A stretch of DNA of 64,000 bases from Prosthecobacter dejongeii (lineage in GTDB: Bacteria; Verrucomicrobiota; Verrucomicrobiia; Verrucomicrobiales; Verrucomicrobiaceae): the NCBI RefSeq assembly GCF_014203045.1, contig NZ_JACHIF010000014.1, positions 34,907-98,906 on the forward strand, written 5' to 3'. The notes below the pieces were generated by a model, which saw nothing but the letters and a program-made list of their open reading frames with translations, ran no database searches and was not told the DNA's origin. Below, piece by piece: positions 46,143-58,349 of this stretch; positions within the stretch are counted from its first letter, which is position 1, and each line of letters starts with the position of its first letter. A program made the position numbers and the translations under genes.

Positions 46143-46697
46143 GATCATCCCCAGCTTCATTTTACCTTCCACCGAGATCATGCCTTGGTTCCAGGCTGGC
46201 TCCCAGACGAGTTCCACCGCAGCATCGTCCATATCTTCGATGGTCATAATCCGGCTTTGCGCGTCTGCAGCGATGGTCGGTCCCATGCCACATCCAGGAG
46301 CCGTAAGAGTCATTTTCACCACAGCGCGGTTTTTGCCCTCTTCCGTTTGTTCCACTTGGCAGTCATACACAAGCCCCAGATCCACAATGTTCACTGGGAT
46401 TTCGGGATCATAAACGTTTTTGAGTTGATTCCAAACCTGGGCTTCCAGGTCACTGGCCCCCTCCGGGATGTTTGAGGAGGTGCTCTCAGAGTCTTTTTTG
46501 GCGGCTTCTGGATCAATGCCCAAGGCATCCACATCCTTAGCGCTGATACGGGCTAGCCCAAAGTCCGTGGCCACCGTGTACGTGCCACCCAAGGACTGGG
46601 TGATGATCACCTTCATACCCAGCGGCAGATTAATGGAGTCACCGCTTGGAATCTGGATGGCTTCCACTTCACGTTTCAGTTCAAGGGAGGAATGCAT
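46140..46697 (-). CDS. sufT: SufT-family Fe-S cluster assembly protein
   Basis: 185 residues. An N-terminal extension (~80 residues; INLPLGMKVIITQSLGGTYTV) precedes the DUF59/MIP18 domain: QLKNVYDPEIPVNIVDLGLVY, KMTLTAPGCGMGPTIAADAQ. The order and N-terminal part match SufT, which acts in Fe-S cluster maturation. No suf operon is nearby. The stop codon TAG overlaps the terminus of the repeat 45976-46142 (reads ATG ATC TAG AC). Confidence 0.88.
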   Translation of the reverse strand: MHSSLELKREVEAIQIPSGDSINLPLGMKVIITQSLGGTYTVATDFGLARISAKDVDALGIDPEAAKKDSESTSSNIPEGASDLEAQVWNQLKNVYDPEIPVNIVDLGLVYDCQVEQTEEGKNRAVVKMTLTAPGCGMGPTIAADAQSRIMTIEDMDDAAVELVWEPAWNQGMISVEGKMKLGMI

Positions 46698-47050
46698 GGG
46701 GGGGAATGAAGAAATGGTTAGTATGATGACGTTGTGAGCATGGAGGAGGCTCGCTCAGTGTCAACTAACGAGGCCGCAGAAGTCAGTTGGCGTTTGTCTA
46801 ACTTGGTCACTGGCCACAAGGCTAACCATTATCCAATGACAAAGAAGGCATACGGAAATCAAATAGATGATGAAATGAGTTCAGCATTAAACCCACTAAA
46901 GACACTTAATTCATCTGAATTAAATTAGGTTTTCATTATAGAAGTGCGGTTTTTTCTTCATTTATTTTATAAATTATGAATTTTATCGTATAAAAGGCGC
47001 AATTTTGCGATATTAGACAAAACTCGACATTCTTCATTTTCACTTACCCC
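46698..47050. other. AT-rich intergenic region between sufT and phhB
   Basis: 353 bp. The part from about 46900 to 47040 is markedly AT-rich (TTTTATAAATTATGAATTTT near 46964) and includes TATAAAA near 46990, which may be part of a phhB promoter. A 64-residue open frame at 46734-46928 does not look like a gene. Nothing else supported. Confidence 0.4.
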
Positions 47051-47362
47051 ATGCGTCTCTTACTCACTCTCGATGACATCGAATTAGCTCTGGCTAAACT
47101 GCCAGGGTGGAAACGAGAGGGAACCGAGTTAGTGAAAAACTATCGTTTTGGAGCCTATCTCCAAGGCATTGAATTTGTTAGGTTGTTGGCGCATTCGGCC
47201 GAAGAAATGGATCACCACCCTGATTTTTTAGTGGGGTGGCGTAAAGTCACTGTGCGACTCACGACTCACAGTGAAGGAGGGATAACTTCCATGGATATTC
47301 AGATGGCTGAGCAGGCAGAAAAGTCTTTCAAGCAAGCAGACATGAATTTCGGGGGAGTGTGA
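47051..47362 (+). CDS. phhB: Pterin-4a-carbinolamine dehydratase
   Basis: 103 residues. The family pattern is clear: LPGWKREGTELVKNYRFGAYLQGIEFV, then the catalytic motif EMDHHPDFLVGWRKVTVRLTTHSEGGI. It recycles tetrahydrobiopterin cofactor by dehydrating the 4a-carbinolamine. No phenylalanine hydroxylase gene is in the window. Terminates against the AsmA-like gene, which is convergent (6 bp apart). Confidence 0.93.
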   Translation: MRLLLTLDDIELALAKLPGWKREGTELVKNYRFGAYLQGIEFVRLLAHSAEEMDHHPDFLVGWRKVTVRLTTHSEGGITSMDIQMAEQAEKSFKQADMNFGGV

Positions 47363-47368
47363 AGCAGT

Positions 47369-48721
47369 TTAAAGCTTCTTGATTAGCCCTTCCAAAAGAT
47401 CCCCCAAACCTTCACCTCTCATAAGATTTTTCAGCACTCGATCTGTCTGCGGTTTCACTTTAGGATCGGAAAGGGAACCTGAAGATTCGATGTCGAAGGT
47501 CATCCGCCCTTGATCATCCGAAAGTGCTTTGGTAACAGCCCGAGCGATGGATTCCCCGAGTTTGGCTTGAGAAATTCCACTCATCAGCCGCGATTGGAGG
47601 GCGGCCCCGCAGGAAAGTCGCAGTTCGATGTCGTGACGATCTTGGGCGGCATTGATACAGGATTTAGGCTCAATGGCGACTTCATACTCAGGAAAAACAA
47701 ATCGCGTCAGCGTGCGTGTGATGAAACGATCATTGGCAAACTCTCCGGTAACGATGGCATCCTCCATGAGTGGACCACCGATAACGACTGGGGCTAAATC
47801 CACTCCATATTCCTGGAGTTTGCGCAGCTCTTTCCCCGCAGCGTCACCAATGGTCATGTGACCAGCGAGAGTGGAGCCTTTGGCTAGGGTGAGCGCCAAT
47901 TTCGAAAAAGGCTTCCATTCCTGGCTCGTAACATTGTAGGGAGTGATTTCAGCCTGCCCAGTGAGTGAAAGATTGGCCAGTTCTGCGGGACGTTTGGCCC
48001 CAGCGATCCGGGCCATGCCATTGACGGAAATGTGCGTGCTGAGAGTGGCCAGAATACGATTGTGATTAACCAGATCATTCTTATCCACATCAATGCCGGT
48101 GAGCGTGAAATCTAAATCTTTGATCAAGACATGAGTGGTGCCGCTGGTAATGTCGAAGCGGCCTTTTTCAATGCTGGCTGCTTGGACAGCAAAGGCAAAG
48201 ATCGGCTGGGGTTCATCGGAGGCTTGACTCTCCACATTGGCGGGAGCGGGGGATGTGGCAGGGGTCGCGGCTAAAGCTTCCGCTGAGCCTGGTTTTTTAA
48301 AGAGCGCCTCCAGGGAACTGTTGCCCTGGGCATCTTGAGTTTCACGGACCTGAGGGTTCTTGATGTAAAGTTGCTCCACAAACAGGCGGCGGTTGATAAG
48401 GTCATCCAATTTAACTTCCAAAGTCAGCTCAGGGACTTCTAAGATGGCAGAACCTTCCGCCAAGGGAAGGCGCTCCGTGTAAAGTTTAGCCACTTCCGTA
48501 TCTCGGGAGGCCAGTTTCACCCCGGTCAATTTCAGCGTCGCCGGTTTTGTAAAAAGGCTAAGCTTGGCATCGGCGATCTGGGCTCGGCAATTCCAGTTTT
48601 CTTCCATCAGCCCCACCCACGTTTCAGGCCCCATCTTGCGCATAAACCACCAAGAAGCACCTCCGAGACCAGCGCCCGTCAGCACGATCAGAATGACGAA
48701 AAGGATCAAGAGCTTTTTCAT
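47369..48721 (-). CDS. AsmA-like envelope protein
   Basis: 450 residues. An N-terminal TM segment (LLILFVILIVLTGAGLGGASWWF) is followed by a periplasmic region with the AsmA-type pattern of short strands: ADAKLSLFTKPATLKLTGVKL, LEVPELTLEVKLDDLINRRLFVEQLYIKNP, and a central Pro/Ala/Ser-rich segment (~145-170). The C-terminal part has repeated amphipathic strands. AsmA-like proteins help in lipid or outer-membrane biogenesis. No close functional neighbour. Confidence 0.75.
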   Translation of the reverse strand: MKKLLILFVILIVLTGAGLGGASWWFMRKMGPETWVGLMEENWNCRAQIADAKLSLFTKPATLKLTGVKLASRDTEVAKLYTERLPLAEGSAILEVPELTLEVKLDDLINRRLFVEQLYIKNPQVRETQDAQGNSSLEALFKKPGSAEALAATPATSPAPANVESQASDEPQPIFAFAVQAASIEKGRFDITSGTTHVLIKDLDFTLTGIDVDKNDLVNHNRILATLSTHISVNGMARIAGAKRPAELANLSLTGQAEITPYNVTSQEWKPFSKLALTLAKGSTLAGHMTIGDAAGKELRKLQEYGVDLAPVVIGGPLMEDAIVTGEFANDRFITRTLTRFVFPEYEVAIEPKSCINAAQDRHDIELRLSCGAALQSRLMSGISQAKLGESIARAVTKALSDDQGRMTFDIESSGSLSDPKVKPQTDRVLKNLMRGEGLGDLLEGLIKKL

Positions 48722-49087
48722 AAGAGAAGGCTAGGCTGCAATAATTCGGCTGGCAAGGTGATCTGGCTGTCTCTTCTTTCAAACCTCCTTCTGTAAAAAT
48801 GGCACCCTCGAAAATGATAGCATGCTTGAGAGAGGCCAACTAGATCACCATCCTTGAGGAAAACTTTCTGACCCACTGCGGGGTTGATGTGTTACCCAAA
48901 GAACTCCAGCGTGGGTGAAACATGAGATCTAAGCGCATTGGGGCCGCGTCCAGCCTTTCACTTGCGCATCCATGTAACTGTCCGCTCAAAACAGTGACCA
49001 AGAGTGTTGGCCGCATTCATGTAGCGCATAAACCTGCACCCATGATGCCAGGCATTGCTCCAGAAAACTTGTAGCCCCAGCCTTCGA
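48722..49087. other. Intergenic region, no gene seen
   Basis: 366 bp upstream of the AsmA-like gene and downstream of ftsB (both minus-strand). I see no convincing ORF or RNA. It presumably contains the AsmA-like gene promoter near 48740-48840. Confidence 0.4.
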
Positions 49088-49420
49088 TTACTCGACAAAG
49101 CGGATCACGTATTCACCCTTTTTGTGCATGTTTTCATGATCACGGGCACGGATCTCTAGGTAATTCGGATCAGTCTTGATCCAGTCCACCTGCCGCAACA
49201 GTTTGTCGCGTTCGTTTTTCAAAGCATCACGTTGACCTTCCATGACGGCCAGTTTGGCGCGCATGGCATTCTGTTCCGCCAGCGGTTTTTTATAGATCGC
49301 GATGACGACAGGCACCGCCAGGAGCAGGAGGCAGAATTTCCCAAGGCGCACCAGGGCCCGCAGCCAGCGTTCCATCTGCTGCGGTCTCTCGTGTTCGATT
49401 TGAAATTCGCGATATTCCAT
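49088..49420 (-). CDS. ftsB: Septum formation initiator (FtsB/DivIC-like)
   Basis: 110 residues. A cytoplasmic N-terminus, one membrane segment (FCLLLLAVPVVIAIY), and then a coiled coil (EQNAMRAKLAVMEGQRDALKNERDKLLRQ) ending in the FtsB-type DPNYLEIRARDHENMHKKGEYVIRF. It links with FtsL/FtsQ-type partners in division. Located 27 bp after eno, the common eno-ftsB arrangement. Confidence 0.9.
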   Translation of the reverse strand: MEYREFQIEHERPQQMERWLRALVRLGKFCLLLLAVPVVIAIYKKPLAEQNAMRAKLAVMEGQRDALKNERDKLLRQVDWIKTDPNYLEIRARDHENMHKKGEYVIRFVE

Positions 49421-49447
49421 GGCGGTGCCGTCGTGCGACGTTGTTGG

Positions 49448-50746
<1,299 letters not shown>

Positions 50747-50961
50747 TTAAGTATGCTTAAGCTTCGGGATTTTTGCAAGCGGGCTTCTGAGAATCCACGT
50801 TTGAAGCGGTTCGATAGCAAGAAACGCACCTGTCTCAACTGATTTGGATACCCTTTGCTGCAAGGATGCCCTTTACATTTATTCTGTTTATAAAAATTTT
50901 CATGGGACGCATTATTGGTAAAGACCTCCTCGCCGAGCCCCTGTTATTGCCAAATAAGCTC

Positions 50962-51978
50962 ATGCCAACCTCCCACTTGGATCTCCCAAAATTGAAATTG
51001 AGTCTTCTTCATCGCGTGTTCGTTTGCCTCATCCTTGCCACGGTCGTTTCGATTGCCGCCCTCACCTGGTGGGCAGGCAGCGAGCTGGCCAGTCCTTCTC
51101 GTAGGCCTTTGCATGACTATCATTTGGAGTTCCTCGCCCATCCCACTGACCACGGAATGCAGATGGAAAAGTTCACACTCACGGATGGCACACCCTGCCT
51201 CATGTGTGCACCCGATCCTTCGGGGAAATTAGGCAGCCGTGGGGAGACCCTCCGTAGCCAGTTTGCCGCCCAGAATTATGCCTTGTCGCCTGCTGGCCAG
51301 GTCCTCGGGACCCTGGTTCTAGTACATGGTCGCAAGGGGCGTAAGGAGGATTACCTCCCCATTGCTGAGCGGCTTTGCGCGGTTGGCTTTCGCTGTCTGC
51401 TGCCAGATCTTCCCTCTCATGGGGAGCATCCTTCACCGTTGATTTGCTACGGCGTGCGAGAAGCCAAACTTCCTGCTGCAGTTCTCAAAGAAGCCTCGGA
51501 GAAATTCAGCTTTCCCCCTCAGCCAGCAGGGGTGTTAGGCATGTCCATGGGCGGCTCAGTGGCCATGCATGCCGCAGATCTGCCTGCGGCTCCTTGGCGG
51601 GCTCTTGTTATCATTTCCAGCTTTCACGCTTTTCAGCCTGCCCTTCAACTTCAGGCCTCGCGTTTGGCAGGTTCTTGGTTAGGCAAACCTTGGGTCACCG
51701 GGGCAGGGTGGATCTATCAGTGGAAAACAGACCTCGCGCTTGATCAAATCCAGCCGCACTCCCATGCTGCGCATCTTCGGATTCCTACGCTCATACTACA
51801 CGGCACAGAGGATCAGATCGTCCCCATCGAATCCGGTCGTCAATTGTTCGCAGCTTTGCCCTCCACCCTTGAAAAGAAATGGGTCGAGATTCCTTCGGCA
51901 GATCATCACAACGTTCTCATCACAGACTTTCCCACGTATGCCACCATTGCTCAGTGGATGTTGACCCATGTCCGCTGA
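50962..51978 (+). CDS. Membrane-anchored alpha/beta hydrolase
   Basis: 338 residues from the ATG at 50962. An N-terminal TM segment (VFVCLILATVVSIAALTWW) is followed by an alpha/beta-hydrolase core: oxyanion strand LVLVHGRKGRKEDYLP, nucleophile elbow GMSMGGS, acid in LILHGTEDQIVP, and His in SADHHNVLI. Substrate unknown. It is transcribed alone. An upstream extension from 50866 is possible but its sequence does not look like an authentic start region. Confidence 0.8.
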   Translation: MPTSHLDLPKLKLSLLHRVFVCLILATVVSIAALTWWAGSELASPSRRPLHDYHLEFLAHPTDHGMQMEKFTLTDGTPCLMCAPDPSGKLGSRGETLRSQFAAQNYALSPAGQVLGTLVLVHGRKGRKEDYLPIAERLCAVGFRCLLPDLPSHGEHPSPLICYGVREAKLPAAVLKEASEKFSFPPQPAGVLGMSMGGSVAMHAADLPAAPWRALVIISSFHAFQPALQLQASRLAGSWLGKPWVTGAGWIYQWKTDLALDQIQPHSHAAHLRIPTLILHGTEDQIVPIESGRQLFAALPSTLEKKWVEIPSADHHNVLITDFPTYATIAQWMLTHVR

Positions 51979-52129
51979 TGCAAAGCTGTTGCAATCTAGA
52001 GCTCCCCTGTCGGGTGATCATTAATCAACATCGCCGCATGTAAGCCATTTCCACGTTCTGGCCTCCTGCCCCCGAGAACTCGGGGTAGCCGCACAAAGAT
52101 CGTGTCTGCTACGTATTGCTCTCAATACC

Positions 52130-54574
52130 ATGACACGCCTCGTTTACAGTCTGCCCTCCATCCTCGTCGCCAGCCTTGGCCTTGCCGATGTCGTTCGCGC
52201 AGCCGAGCCCTTTGACCTTTTTTTAGAGAAACATTGCCTCAGTTGCCATGGCCCCGAAAAGACGAAAGGGGACTTGCGGATTGATCAACTATCTCGCGAT
52301 TTCAAAGTGGGGGCAGATACTCATCATTGGGCGGAGGTGATCGAACAGGTGAATTCGGGTGAGATGCCCCCGAAGAAAGAAAAAAAGCCTACGCAGGCTG
52401 AGATCGAGGCATTCGTGACCAGTCTCGACTCTCGTATAAAACAGGGCAGGGCAGGGCGAATGGCCGCACGGCCAGCCGTATCGCATTACCGCCTGAGTCG
52501 GAAGGAGTATCAAAACACGGTCTATGATTTGCTCGGTGTGCGCTATGATCCCGCTAAACCTGGAGAGCTAAATGAGGACACGTTATGGCATGGGTTTGAG
52601 CGCATCGGTTCAGAGTTGTCGCTGTCTCCTTCGCATGTGGACCGCTATTACCGTGCAGCAGGTACTGTCCTCGATCGCGCCTTTCCCATCGCAGTATCCA
52701 GTGAGTCACGCAAAGTCCGCAAGACCGCTGCAGATCTGCGTTACAATGGGGGAAAGGAACAGCAGGCCGCGCTGGATCGGTTCGGCATCAAGCGTCCGCT
52801 GCGTTATCTCCTCTTTCCCGGCACCGTTCAGAATGCGCTTTCACCTCAGTGGTTCGGCAAAACAGGGCCGGAGCATAGCGGGCTGTACAAAGTTCGCATC
52901 CAGGCCAGTGGCATCCGTCCCCTCGAAGGCCAGCCCGCCCATTTAAGCATCGGCAAGCGGACGGGCGAAGAGACGGTAGACAGCATCATTGATCTGGATA
53001 TCACCGCTCCCGAGGACAAACCGCAGATCTATGAGTTCGAGGTGTTTCTTGAGATGCCTGTCACGCTGGACTTTTGCATCGTCGCCACCGATGTGGTGGA
53101 CAGAAGAAGCGGTGCAGCCTTCCGCAATGCACTCTCCAGCCGTGGGGGATACATTTTCACCCATAGCAGCGAAACGATGCTGCTGAATCCAAATGCACCG
53201 CAGATGTTTGATGACAAAGGCAACGGTCTTTTCTCAACAGTCCTCCTTGATTGGATCGAATGGGAGGGCCCTCTCTCCACAGACGCTGAAAAGTCCCTGC
53301 GCAAAGACATCGTCCCGGCGGATGACGCGCCGCCCGAAGTCGTCGCGCAACATCTGCAATGCTTTGCCGAGCGCGCCTGGCGCCGAGTCATCACCAAGGA
53401 AGAGCTAGAGCCCTATCTGCAATCCTACCTCGCCGAGCGTGAGGCAGGTGAAAAACCCGCAGAGGCCTACCGGGTCGCCATGCAGGGGGTGCTAACCTCC
53501 CGAAATTTCATCTACCTCGTCGAGGGGGAGCCAACGCCTCGCGAGCACCTCACTGACACGGAGCTTGCCTCTCGCCTTTCGTATTTCCTCTGGAGCTCAA
53601 TGCCCGATACGGCCCTCTTCACCGCAGCCCAAAACGGCACCCTGAAAGGTGAAGGATTGAAGAGGGAAGTGGATCGAATGTTGGTGGAAAGCAAGATCAA
53701 CCGCTTCGTCGATGACTTCTCCCGGCAGTGGTTGCAACTGCACCGCGTGGGCATGTTCCCACCAGACCAAAAGCTCTACCCGACTTATGATCGATGGCTA
53801 GAGACAAGCATGCGCGCCGAACCTGTGGAGTTCTTCCGCGAAATGCTTGCGAAGAACCTGCCCATGGAGTCCTTCATAGATTCAGACTGGACCATGGCCA
53901 ATCCCCGGCTTTGCGATTTTTATGGCCTGCCAGAGCCGAAAATAAATGCCTTCCAGCGTGTCTCTCTTAAGCCCGAGGATCGTCGTGGCGGACTGCTCAC
54001 CATGGGAGCAACTCTTGGACTAACTTCGGATGGAACGCGCCATCGCCCTGTGCATCGCGGCGTGTGGCTCAGCGAAGTCATTTTTGCCAAAACGCCACCT
54101 CCACCGCCAGCCAACGTACCGGCCATCGAACCCAATCCTCCAAAAAGCCCCAAGGCCACTCTGCGGGATAAACTCGAGGCGCATCGCAACGATGCAAACT
54201 GTGCGGCGTGCCACGCGAAGATTGATCCCCTCGGCCTCGCCTGGGATAACTACGACGCCATCGGCCAGTGGCGCACGCATGAAACCGTTGCGGCAGGCGT
54301 CGGTGCAAATCCCCCAGTCAATCCCGCTGGAGAAATGCCAGATGGTCGTCCGTTCAAGGATGCCAATGATTTTAAGCGCTTGCTGATCGAAGATCGCGAG
54401 AAATTCGTGCACGCTTTCATCGAACACCTCTGCACCTACAGCCTACGACGCGTGCTCACCGTGGATGACGCGGAAGACATTGCAGCCATCGTTGCACAAG
54501 TGAAGAAAAGCCCATCCGGTGTTCAGGACATCATCCGCGCCGTGGCCCTGTCTGAACTAATGCGCAAACGCTGA
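52130..54574 (+). CDS. Secreted cytochrome-type DUF1592/DUF1588 protein
   Basis: 814 residues with a signal peptide ([20 protein letters not shown]). A c-type heme motif CLSCH lies near residue 36 in the planctomycete-type cytochrome domain; DUF1587, DUF1595 and DUF1592 ([20 protein letters not shown]) follow, then DUF1588 with a second C-x2-C-H ([20 protein letters not shown]) and C-terminal DUF1585. The usual partner, a DUF1552 protein, is at 55684. The family is widespread in Planctomycetes and Verrucomicrobia, and its function is not established. The GxxExxY gene between them breaks the usual adjacency. Confidence 0.9.
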   Translation: MTRLVYSLPSILVASLGLADVVRAAEPFDLFLEKHCLSCHGPEKTKGDLRIDQLSRDFKVGADTHHWAEVIEQVNSGEMPPKKEKKPTQAEIEAFVTSLDSRIKQGRAGRMAARPAVSHYRLSRKEYQNTVYDLLGVRYDPAKPGELNEDTLWHGFERIGSELSLSPSHVDRYYRAAGTVLDRAFPIAVSSESRKVRKTAADLRYNGGKEQQAALDRFGIKRPLRYLLFPGTVQNALSPQWFGKTGPEHSGLYKVRIQASGIRPLEGQPAHLSIGKRTGEETVDSIIDLDITAPEDKPQIYEFEVFLEMPVTLDFCIVATDVVDRRSGAAFRNALSSRGGYIFTHSSETMLLNPNAPQMFDDKGNGLFSTVLLDWIEWEGPLSTDAEKSLRKDIVPADDAPPEVVAQHLQCFAERAWRRVITKEELEPYLQSYLAEREAGEKPAEAYRVAMQGVLTSRNFIYLVEGEPTPREHLTDTELASRLSYFLWSSMPDTALFTAAQNGTLKGEGLKREVDRMLVESKINRFVDDFSRQWLQLHRVGMFPPDQKLYPTYDRWLETSMRAEPVEFFREMLAKNLPMESFIDSDWTMANPRLCDFYGLPEPKINAFQRVSLKPEDRRGGLLTMGATLGLTSDGTRHRPVHRGVWLSEVIFAKTPPPPPANVPAIEPNPPKSPKATLRDKLEAHRNDANCAACHAKIDPLGLAWDNYDAIGQWRTHETVAAGVGANPPVNPAGEMPDGRPFKDANDFKRLLIEDREKFVHAFIEHLCTYSLRRVLTVDDAEDIAAIVAQVKKSPSGVQDIIRAVALSELMRKR

Positions 54575-54629
54575 CAAGTCATGTGTTCTCCAGCAGATCC
54601 AAGCCAACTCACAGATGATCAATTTTTAA

Positions 54630-55511
54630 ATGACTAAAAATGCTAACCCCCAATCATCTGGCCACTATGAATCGGTAGGGGATTCAGTCACCCATGCTTT
54701 CATTGGGCACGCCATGAAAGTGCACACCACCATTGGTCCTGGGTTGGGCGAGGGAATCTATCATCAAGAGTTGGCCATTGCACCCACAAAGGCAGGTATC
54801 TCACATCTATCAAAGCCTAGGCGAGACTTGGTTTATCAAGGGATCGTTGCAGATACTTTCGAGCCTGATTTTGTCATCGAAGACCATTTCATCCCAGAAT
54901 TAAAATGTCTTCGGGGTTCATTCGCTGCAGAACACCTAGTCCAGGTGTTTTGCTACTGCAAATTCTGGAGGCTACGCACCAGCCTACTGGTGGATTTCGG
55001 TAAACAAAGCCTGATGTGGAAGCGATTCTTGTATCGTTCGCAATCAACAGGCTTCCCAGAAACCCCGCTTCCTGATTTCGTTTCAGCGCCCGCCTTGGCG
55101 ACCACTATTGTTCAAGCTGTAAGTACATGCTTAGACGAAGTCGGTCTAGGCTATCGGCAGACAACCTGGAACGGTTTGGTGAGGGCAGCCCTCCTGGCCA
55201 TAGGTTGCCAAGTCCATCTCAATCCCACCATCACCGTTCTTAGTTACCCTGGCATCACGGTGTGCAGTCTTGTCATCCACGGTGACTGTGCAGTTTATGT
55301 CACGGCCTTAACAGATGGCATCAACGCTACGGATCGCGCCACCCTTCAAACTCATCTCCGCTGGCTTAACCTCGAGTGGGGCATCATCTTTCATTTTGGC
55401 AAATCCACGGCCGATTTAGTCTTCGTCAAACATCCCAAAAAGCAATCTGCATACTTACCCGAATCTGCTGGAACTCCAAGCCTCCCGCCGATTGAATTTC
55501 AGCATCTTTAG
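54630..55511 (+). CDS. Tandem-domain GxxExxY protein (second domain degenerate)
   Basis: 293 residues. Residues ~30-140 match the GxxExxY family, with IGPGLGEGIYHQELAIA (GxxExxY), PDFVIEDHFIPELKCL (PD-(D/E)xK-like Asp and ExK) and LLVDFGKQSLMWKRFLY. Residues ~160-275 look like a second copy: GLGYRQTTWNGLVRAALL, LNLEWGIIFHFGK. In the second copy the acidic catalytic residues are replaced (VIHGDCAVYVTAL). The last ~27 residues are encoded inside a repeat unit copy. Such proteins are related to PD-(D/E)xK nucleases; function unknown. The gene lies between the DUF1592 and DUF1552 genes, probably as an insertion. Confidence 0.8.
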   Translation: MTKNANPQSSGHYESVGDSVTHAFIGHAMKVHTTIGPGLGEGIYHQELAIAPTKAGISHLSKPRRDLVYQGIVADTFEPDFVIEDHFIPELKCLRGSFAAEHLVQVFCYCKFWRLRTSLLVDFGKQSLMWKRFLYRSQSTGFPETPLPDFVSAPALATTIVQAVSTCLDEVGLGYRQTTWNGLVRAALLAIGCQVHLNPTITVLSYPGITVCSLVIHGDCAVYVTALTDGINATDRATLQTHLRWLNLEWGIIFHFGKSTADLVFVKHPKKQSAYLPESAGTPSLPPIEFQHL

Positions 55512-55657
55512 TTATACCCAAAAAGTAATCAGCGGGCCTCCCCGAATCTGCTGGAATTCCAAGTCTCCCACCGATTCAAGAAAGCCAGCCGATTGAATTT
55601 CAGCACCTTTATTCATCCCAAAAAAAGTAATCAGCGGGCCTCCCCGAATCTGCTGGA
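55442..55657. repeat. Dispersed ~100-bp direct repeat, ~2.5 copies
   Basis: The string CCGAATCTGCTGGA recurs at ~55460-55473, 55542-55555 and 55644-55657, and each copy is embedded in a longer similar unit (e.g. GATTGAATTTCAGCA at ~55490 and ~55591). The first copy codes for the C-terminus of the GxxExxY protein. A related core lies at 59672-59700. Confidence 0.75.
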
Positions 55658-55683
55658 CAACCACCCACGAATCAAAAACAAGC

Positions 55684-57063
55684 ATGAACTATCTCTCCCA
55701 ATCTTGGCTAATGGATCGCCGACATGCCCTCAAAGCGCTAGGCACTTTCATATCCCTTCCTTTGTTAGAATGTATGGTGCCACTTCGCACATCGGCGGCG
55801 GAGAAGATCACCGCTACCCCCAAACGCAGCGCTTTCATCTATTTAGCAAATGGCGTTCATTCGTTGAATTACCAAATCACCACGCCAGGGAAGGACTACA
55901 AGTTCTCCCGCTCGCTCTTGCCTTTAGAAAAACACCGCCAGGTCATCACGCCCATCAGCGGCCTGCATCATCCTGGGAGCCTCAGTCATCACCACAACTG
56001 CATCAACATCTGGTTGACGGGCGGAAAGCTTGGACCCTCCGATAAAAACACAATCTCTGTGGACCAAAAGATGGCTGAACTCACAGCGCAGCACACGCGC
56101 TATCCATCTCTGGAAGTCGCCATCACTCAGGAGTCTCTTGCCTGGACGGCCGATGGAGTTCGGCTGCCTGCTATGCGCCGTTGCAGTGAGATCTTTTCTT
56201 CCATGTTTGAGGAGCCTAAAGGCGGCATTGCAGCCCAGCGGCGAGCCCTTCGCCGAAAAGGCAGCGTCCTGGATGATAACCTCGCCGAGGTGCGCCGACT
56301 GGAAAAGAAAATGGGCACTCAGGACAAAGGACGGATGGACCAATACCTCACCTCCGTTCGCGAGGCCGAGATCCGCACACGGAGGGCAGATGCCTGGCTT
56401 GATACGCCGCTGCCAACGGTCTCTGAAGCCGATCGCAAGCGCACCAATCGCGATATTGCCGATACCATGGCCGGGGATTACTTCCGCACCGTTTACGACC
56501 TCATGGTGCTGGCCTTTCAGACGGATATGACCCGCGTGGCCACCTTCAGTCTTGGGGGCGAGGGCCAGGCCATTGCTATCCCTGAAATCGGCATCACCGA
56601 GTCTCGCCATCAGCTCAGTCACCACGGGGGAGACCAGGGTTACATGGAGAAGCTAACCAACTATGATACCTTCGCTATCGAGCAGTTTAGCTACTTCCTG
56701 ACTCGCTTAGCGGAAACCAAAGACTTGAGTGGCAAATCATTGCTGGGCTCCACCATGGCACTCTTCGGCAGCGGCATGTCCTATGGTCACAGCCATGGCA
56801 ATGCCAACCTCCCACTGGTGCTCGCCGGCGGTGCCGATCTCGGTCTGAAGCACGGCCAACATCTGGATTTTAACATGACCGCTCCAGGATTCCAAGGATA
56901 CGCACTTGGTGCGGATGGCGCGCTCACCAGCGCCCACTATCAACTGTGCAGTCGCCCAGCAAACTCTGACGCCCACATGAGCAATTTGCTCCTCCTCATG
57001 GCCCAGCGCATGGGCATTGAGACAGACCAGTTTGGCGATAGCAACAAGGTGATCACACTATGA
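55684..57063 (+). CDS. DUF1552 secreted protein
   Basis: 459 residues. The N-terminus has a TAT-like signal ([23 protein letters not shown]). DUF1552 patterns follow: [45 protein letters not shown], and [23 protein letters not shown]-terminal [21 protein letters not shown]1552 proteins accompany DUF1592 cytochromes. Substrate unknown. The stop overlaps the next ATG by 4 bp (ATGA), so the gene is translationally coupled to the first paralogue. Confidence 0.9.
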   Translation: MNYLSQSWLMDRRHALKALGTFISLPLLECMVPLRTSAAEKITATPKRSAFIYLANGVHSLNYQITTPGKDYKFSRSLLPLEKHRQVITPISGLHHPGSLSHHHNCINIWLTGGKLGPSDKNTISVDQKMAELTAQHTRYPSLEVAITQESLAWTADGVRLPAMRRCSEIFSSMFEEPKGGIAAQRRALRRKGSVLDDNLAEVRRLEKKMGTQDKGRMDQYLTSVREAEIRTRRADAWLDTPLPTVSEADRKRTNRDIADTMAGDYFRTVYDLMVLAFQTDMTRVATFSLGGEGQAIAIPEIGITESRHQLSHHGGDQGYMEKLTNYDTFAIEQFSYFLTRLAETKDLSGKSLLGSTMALFGSGMSYGHSHGNANLPLVLAGGADLGLKHGQHLDFNMTAPGFQGYALGADGALTSAHYQLCSRPANSDAHMSNLLLLMAQRMGIETDQFGDSNKVITL

Positions 57064-58304
57064 TGCGTTTCTTACTTCCACTCTTCGTTCTGGGGGCCTC
57101 CATAGCCACCGCAAACGAACCTTTTCGTCCTGAGATGGGAAAGTTCCCGCCTCTCGAAAAAGCCCATTCTTATCGGGGTGAGCTTGTGTTTGTGGACCAT
57201 GCCAACCGCCGCGGAAGCCTACGCGTGCAAGGGGCAGGGACCTACTTTCGCAACGCTCCGCACCCTATCGCTCTGCTTCCTTACGGCATCGTCCGCTATC
57301 ACGGTGCCCCCGCCGATCTGAGGGACATTCCTCTCGGCACAGTCTTGCACGTCTGGGCTTTCCTTCCTCCAGACCCCAAGATCTCCGCCGTGCCGGTCCT
57401 CCCAGTAAACAATAAGGACAAAATTGCGGGTTACAGTGGTATCGGTGTCGCTCCGGCAGAGAACCACGTCCTCCGCCTCGAAGACGAACCCAGCTACTGC
57501 CAGCGCGAAGGCTTGGTTTGGAAGCTCAGTGAGCTCGAAATCAAGAACAACGAAGGCATGATCCTCGCCAGTCGCGGCCTCAAAATGGGCGTGGACAGCA
57601 AGACACGTGAGGAAAACCTCACCTTTGACGAGGCCACTCGCATCTGGCGGGGTCGTGAATGTCTGGGCGTCACCGACTTGATCGCCGAGGGCACCTGGCC
57701 CGCAAGCGGCAAGAAATCGTTGGGCGGCCAAGGCGTTCTGCTTGGCATCACCTGGAAACCCACGCCAGACGGTGTATTCACTCGTTTTCACATCTCGGAC
57801 ATCTGGCTGGATGAGGCGGCCGAGAAACGTGCTGCTCAAAATCAGACCGCGACTCACAAAGCCTTTATCCGCAGCCGCTGGATGCCCGCTTGGGTAGATG
57901 CCGTCGAGTACGGGAAATTTGGCCGCGCCACGGTCACGGCCACCCTCTTTGGCGGTATGGACACCTCTCTCTATGCCGATTTCCAAAAAGGCAGCTCCGT
58001 ACTTGTGAATGGAGCTGAGAATACCCTGAAGCACGCAGGCGGTGGATACGGCCCCGCTCACATGGCCTCCAAGGGCCCCATCCGCAATGTCACGCAGGCC
58101 TCAGGACAGCCCCCCTTGGGCAGCAGCGGCATCCAAGTCCAATTTGAAACGGATCTCGTCATCGAAGGCATCCGCGCCGGGCGAGTCGTCCGCATTCGCC
58201 CATCGAGCTGGCCTCAAGTGCAGGTGCCTCGGGAAGAATATCTGGGAGATAGCTCCAACGCCGAAGACCGCTTCCCGACCCCAGACATCTTCCCCAAATA
58301 CTGA
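57060..58304 (+). CDS. Secreted unknown protein, paralogue 1
   Basis: 414 residues with a signal peptide ([18 protein letters not shown]). It starts with [20 protein letters not shown] and contains [34 protein letters not shown], and [22 protein letters not shown]. No named domain is recognised. The gene is translationally coupled to the DUF1552 gene and is a duplicate of the next gene. Probably part of the same secreted system. Confidence 0.75.
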   Translation: MMRFLLPLFVLGASIATANEPFRPEMGKFPPLEKAHSYRGELVFVDHANRRGSLRVQGAGTYFRNAPHPIALLPYGIVRYHGAPADLRDIPLGTVLHVWAFLPPDPKISAVPVLPVNNKDKIAGYSGIGVAPAENHVLRLEDEPSYCQREGLVWKLSELEIKNNEGMILASRGLKMGVDSKTREENLTFDEATRIWRGRECLGVTDLIAEGTWPASGKKSLGGQGVLLGITWKPTPDGVFTRFHISDIWLDEAAEKRAAQNQTATHKAFIRSRWMPAWVDAVEYGKFGRATVTATLFGGMDTSLYADFQKGSSVLVNGAENTLKHAGGGYGPAHMASKGPIRNVTQASGQPPLGSSGIQVQFETDLVIEGIRAGRVVRIRPSSWPQVQVPREEYLGDSSNAEDRFPTPDIFPKY

Positions 58305-58349
58305 CCTCCGCACCGTGCCAGAATCCAGGCACTCACCTCTCAGTTTCTC

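Noticed and set aside
46734..46928. Short 64-residue frame in the sufT-phhB gap
   Set aside because: Starts with GTG, has no ribosome-binding site and no recognisable motif, and runs into AT-rich DNA.
55442..55657. CRISPR array
   Set aside because: Only ~2.5 imperfect units of about 100 bp, the first inside a coding region, without uniform spacers or cas genes.
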